This document shows, piece after piece, positions 4,921 through 6,306 of a DNA stretch of 6,306 bases. Every line of letters begins with the position of its first letter. The stretch's first letter is position 1. The translations under genes and the position numbers were made by a program. Location: contig WRMR01000297.1 in assembly GCA_009776995.1 (NCBI GenBank), positions 1-6,306 on the forward strand, in the 5' to 3' direction. The stretch is from Planctomycetaceae bacterium (GTDB taxonomy: Bacteria; Planctomycetota; Planctomycetia; Pirellulales; Thermoguttaceae). The notes under the pieces were generated by a model. The model saw only the letters and a list, made by a program, of their open reading frames with translations, was not told where the DNA came from and searched no databases.

Positions 4921-6264
4921 ATGCCGAATTTTTTCCTTGACAACCAGGACATTCTTTTTCACCTTGAACATCTTAACCTTCGTGAAATCGCCGAGATTCA
5001 GGAACGGGACACCCCCAATGGGGACGCCGATTATGTGCCGGACTCGATTGACGACATGATCGACAATTACCGCCGTATTCTCGAAATCGTCGGCGAAGTC
5101 GCGGCGGAAATCATCGCTCCCAGTGCCGAGCAGGTGGACGCCGACGGAAATACGCACAACGCCGCCGAGGGGACCGTAACGCTACACCCGCTTGTTCAGC
5201 GTAACCTTGACCGGCTCACGCAGGCCGATATGATGGGCTTCACGATCCCGCGAAAGTACGGCGGACTGAATTGCCCGATCACGATTTACACGATGGCAAC
5301 GGAAATCGTAGCCCGGGCGGATTGTTCGTTTATGAACATGTTCGGACTTCAGGGGATCGCCGACACGATTTATGCGTTCGCGTCGGAAGAAATCAAAGAC
5401 GAGTATCTGCCGCTCTTCAGCTCCGGGAAAGTCACCGGAGCAATGGTCCTCACGGAACCGGACGCCGGGAGCGATTTGCAGGCGGTCCGCTTGCGGGCCG
5501 ACCAGGACGCCGACGGAACCTGGCGTCTCAACGGCGTCAAGCGGTTCATCACGAACGGCTGCGGCGAAGTCTTGCTCGTCCTGGCCCGAAGCGAGCCGGA
5601 AATCGCCGACGGCCGCGGTTTGAGCCTGTTCCTCTGCGAACGTTCCCCCGCCGTGAAAGTGCGTTGTTTGGAAAAGAAACTCGGGATTCACGGCTCCCCG
5701 ACTTGTGAATTGGTGTTCGAAAACACTCCGGCGAAATTGGTCGGCGAACGGCAACGCGGACTGATTACGTATGTGATCGCGTTGATGAACGGAGCGAGGC
5801 TTGGAATCGCGTCGCAATCGCTCGGTGTCGCCGAGGCGGCGTATCGGCTGGCGCGGGTGTATGCGAATTCCCGTGAACAGTTCGGGGCCCCGATTGAACG
5901 CCTTGCCCCGGTTGCCGAAATGGTCACGCAGATGCAAATCGCGATTGAAGCGGAACGGTCGCTCGCCTACGAAACGGCGCGGGTTTGCGATTTGGAAAAC
6001 AACCTGAACCGGCTGGTGGAGCGGGACAACCAGAATCTTTCGGACGCGGAAAGGCGGGAGATGAAGCAGACCGCCCGGGGTTACAAACGGCTCAATGCGA
6101 TGCTGACGCCGATGAGCAAGTATTATGGCAGCGAAATGTGTATCGAGGTGACGAACAAAGCGGTTCAAGTGCTCGGCGGGTCCGGTTATATCAAAGACTA
6201 CGCCGCCGAACGGTATTTGCGTGACGCCCGAATCACGAGCTCATTATCTTTATCCCTTTTATAG
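4921..6264 (+). CDS. Acyl-CoA dehydrogenase, 3' end disrupted before the active-site YEGT segment (probable pseudogene)
   Basis: As read, 447 residues. The N-terminal extension MPNFFLDNQDILFHLEHL is typical of long acyl-CoA dehydrogenases, and PRKYGGLNCPITIYTMATEI (111-130) lies in the N-terminal helical domain. LTEPDAGSDLQA (177-188) is the first family signature, contacting FAD and substrate, in the beta domain with FITNG (210-214). SREQFGAPIERLAPVAEM (317-334) and QVLGGSGYIKDYAAERYLRD (416-435) follow, the last being the second family signature. These flavoenzymes make the 2,3-double bond of acyl-CoA and pass electrons to ETF. In the family, DARIT is followed by IYEGTSQLQ, whose Glu is the catalytic base in medium- and short-chain enzymes. 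Here it is followed by SSLSLSLL and a stop, so the catalytic segment and C-terminal helices are missing. No other frame restores YEGT nearby, so a simple frameshift does not explain it. The start at 4921 is chosen because the likely promoter lies between 4777 and 4921 and the family N-terminus begins there; there is no SD. Confidence 0.9.
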   Translation: MPNFFLDNQDILFHLEHLNLREIAEIQERDTPNGDADYVPDSIDDMIDNYRRILEIVGEVAAEIIAPSAEQVDADGNTHNAAEGTVTLHPLVQRNLDRLTQADMMGFTIPRKYGGLNCPITIYTMATEIVARADCSFMNMFGLQGIADTIYAFASEEIKDEYLPLFSSGKVTGAMVLTEPDAGSDLQAVRLRADQDADGTWRLNGVKRFITNGCGEVLLVLARSEPEIADGRGLSLFLCERSPAVKVRCLEKKLGIHGSPTCELVFENTPAKLVGERQRGLITYVIALMNGARLGIASQSLGVAEAAYRLARVYANSREQFGAPIERLAPVAEMVTQMQIAIEAERSLAYETARVCDLENNLNRLVERDNQNLSDAERREMKQTARGYKRLNAMLTPMSKYYGSEMCIEVTNKAVQVLGGSGYIKDYAAERYLRDARITSSLSLSLL

Positions 6265-6306
6265 TTCAGTATGCTTACATTGCGATATAATGAACCCGTG
6301 TTTATC
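6241..6306. other. AT-rich sequence replacing the acyl-CoA dehydrogenase 3' end; possible insertion junction
   Basis: From about 6238-6243 the sequence stops matching acyl-CoA dehydrogenase coding and falls to roughly 32% G+C (21 of 66), against a clearly GC-richer gene before it. It holds a perfect TATAAT at 6286-6291 without a good -35. I see no terminal inverted repeat or transposase start in the visible part. It could be the end of an inserted element, a deletion or rearrangement joint, or an assembly chimera. Confidence 0.4.

Noticed and set aside
5182..6168. A long open frame (328 codons) on the minus strand opposite the acyl-CoA dehydrogenase gene.
   Set aside because: It is rich in Arg, His and Phe with no family motif, and lies fully antisense to a gene with clear signatures; it follows from that gene's codon bias.

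Overview
The window looks like chromosomal DNA from a planctomycete, probably of the Pirellulales type. The best evidence is a DUF1559 protein with the prepilin-like leader FTLVELLVVIAIIG and the H-X9-DG box, paired with a small transthyretin-like lipoprotein. A short WIRDGVRRSVLLG protein and a long acyl-CoA dehydrogenase, both of kinds I associate with this phylum, agree with that. Few genes have a good Shine-Dalgarno (SD) site; the clear exceptions are the 83-residue protein and the DUF1559 protein.

Layout. From the left edge to about 4.7 kb all genes read on the minus strand: a sugar transferase cut by the window edge (1-397), an 83-residue conserved hypothetical (636-887), a lipoprotein (1481-1960), the DUF1559 protein (2105-3307) and glycerol dehydrogenase gldA (3593-4693). 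A regulatory region (4694-4920) with back-to-back promoter candidates separates gldA from a plus-strand acyl-CoA dehydrogenase (4921-6264). That gene's reading frame breaks exactly before the expected active-site YEGT segment and runs into about 66 AT-rich bases at the right edge.

Non-coding content is the most unusual part. A compact cluster of short hairpins fills 483-580. The 593-base gap 888-1480 holds a good promoter for the 83-residue gene and a candidate structured small RNA ending in a U-tract hairpin (1085-1215, minus). The DUF1559 gene has a strong TTGACA promoter and an unusually long leader of about 205 bases, with a nine-pair hairpin that is complete only in the minus-strand RNA and a 10-base direct repeat spaced 22 bases apart. 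Its 5' coding end carries a run of 12 G/C bases that could slip and switch the protein off. A convincing intrinsic terminator follows it.

How the genes fit together. The sugar transferase would start a cell-surface polysaccharide on undecaprenyl phosphate. The DUF1559 protein and the lipoprotein are surface or envelope proteins and are probably a functional pair. gldA oxidises glycerol, or reduces dihydroxyacetone, with NAD. The acyl-CoA dehydrogenase belongs to fatty- or organic-acid oxidation but looks inactive as it stands. I see no defence system, CRISPR array, tRNA, rRNA or complete mobile element.
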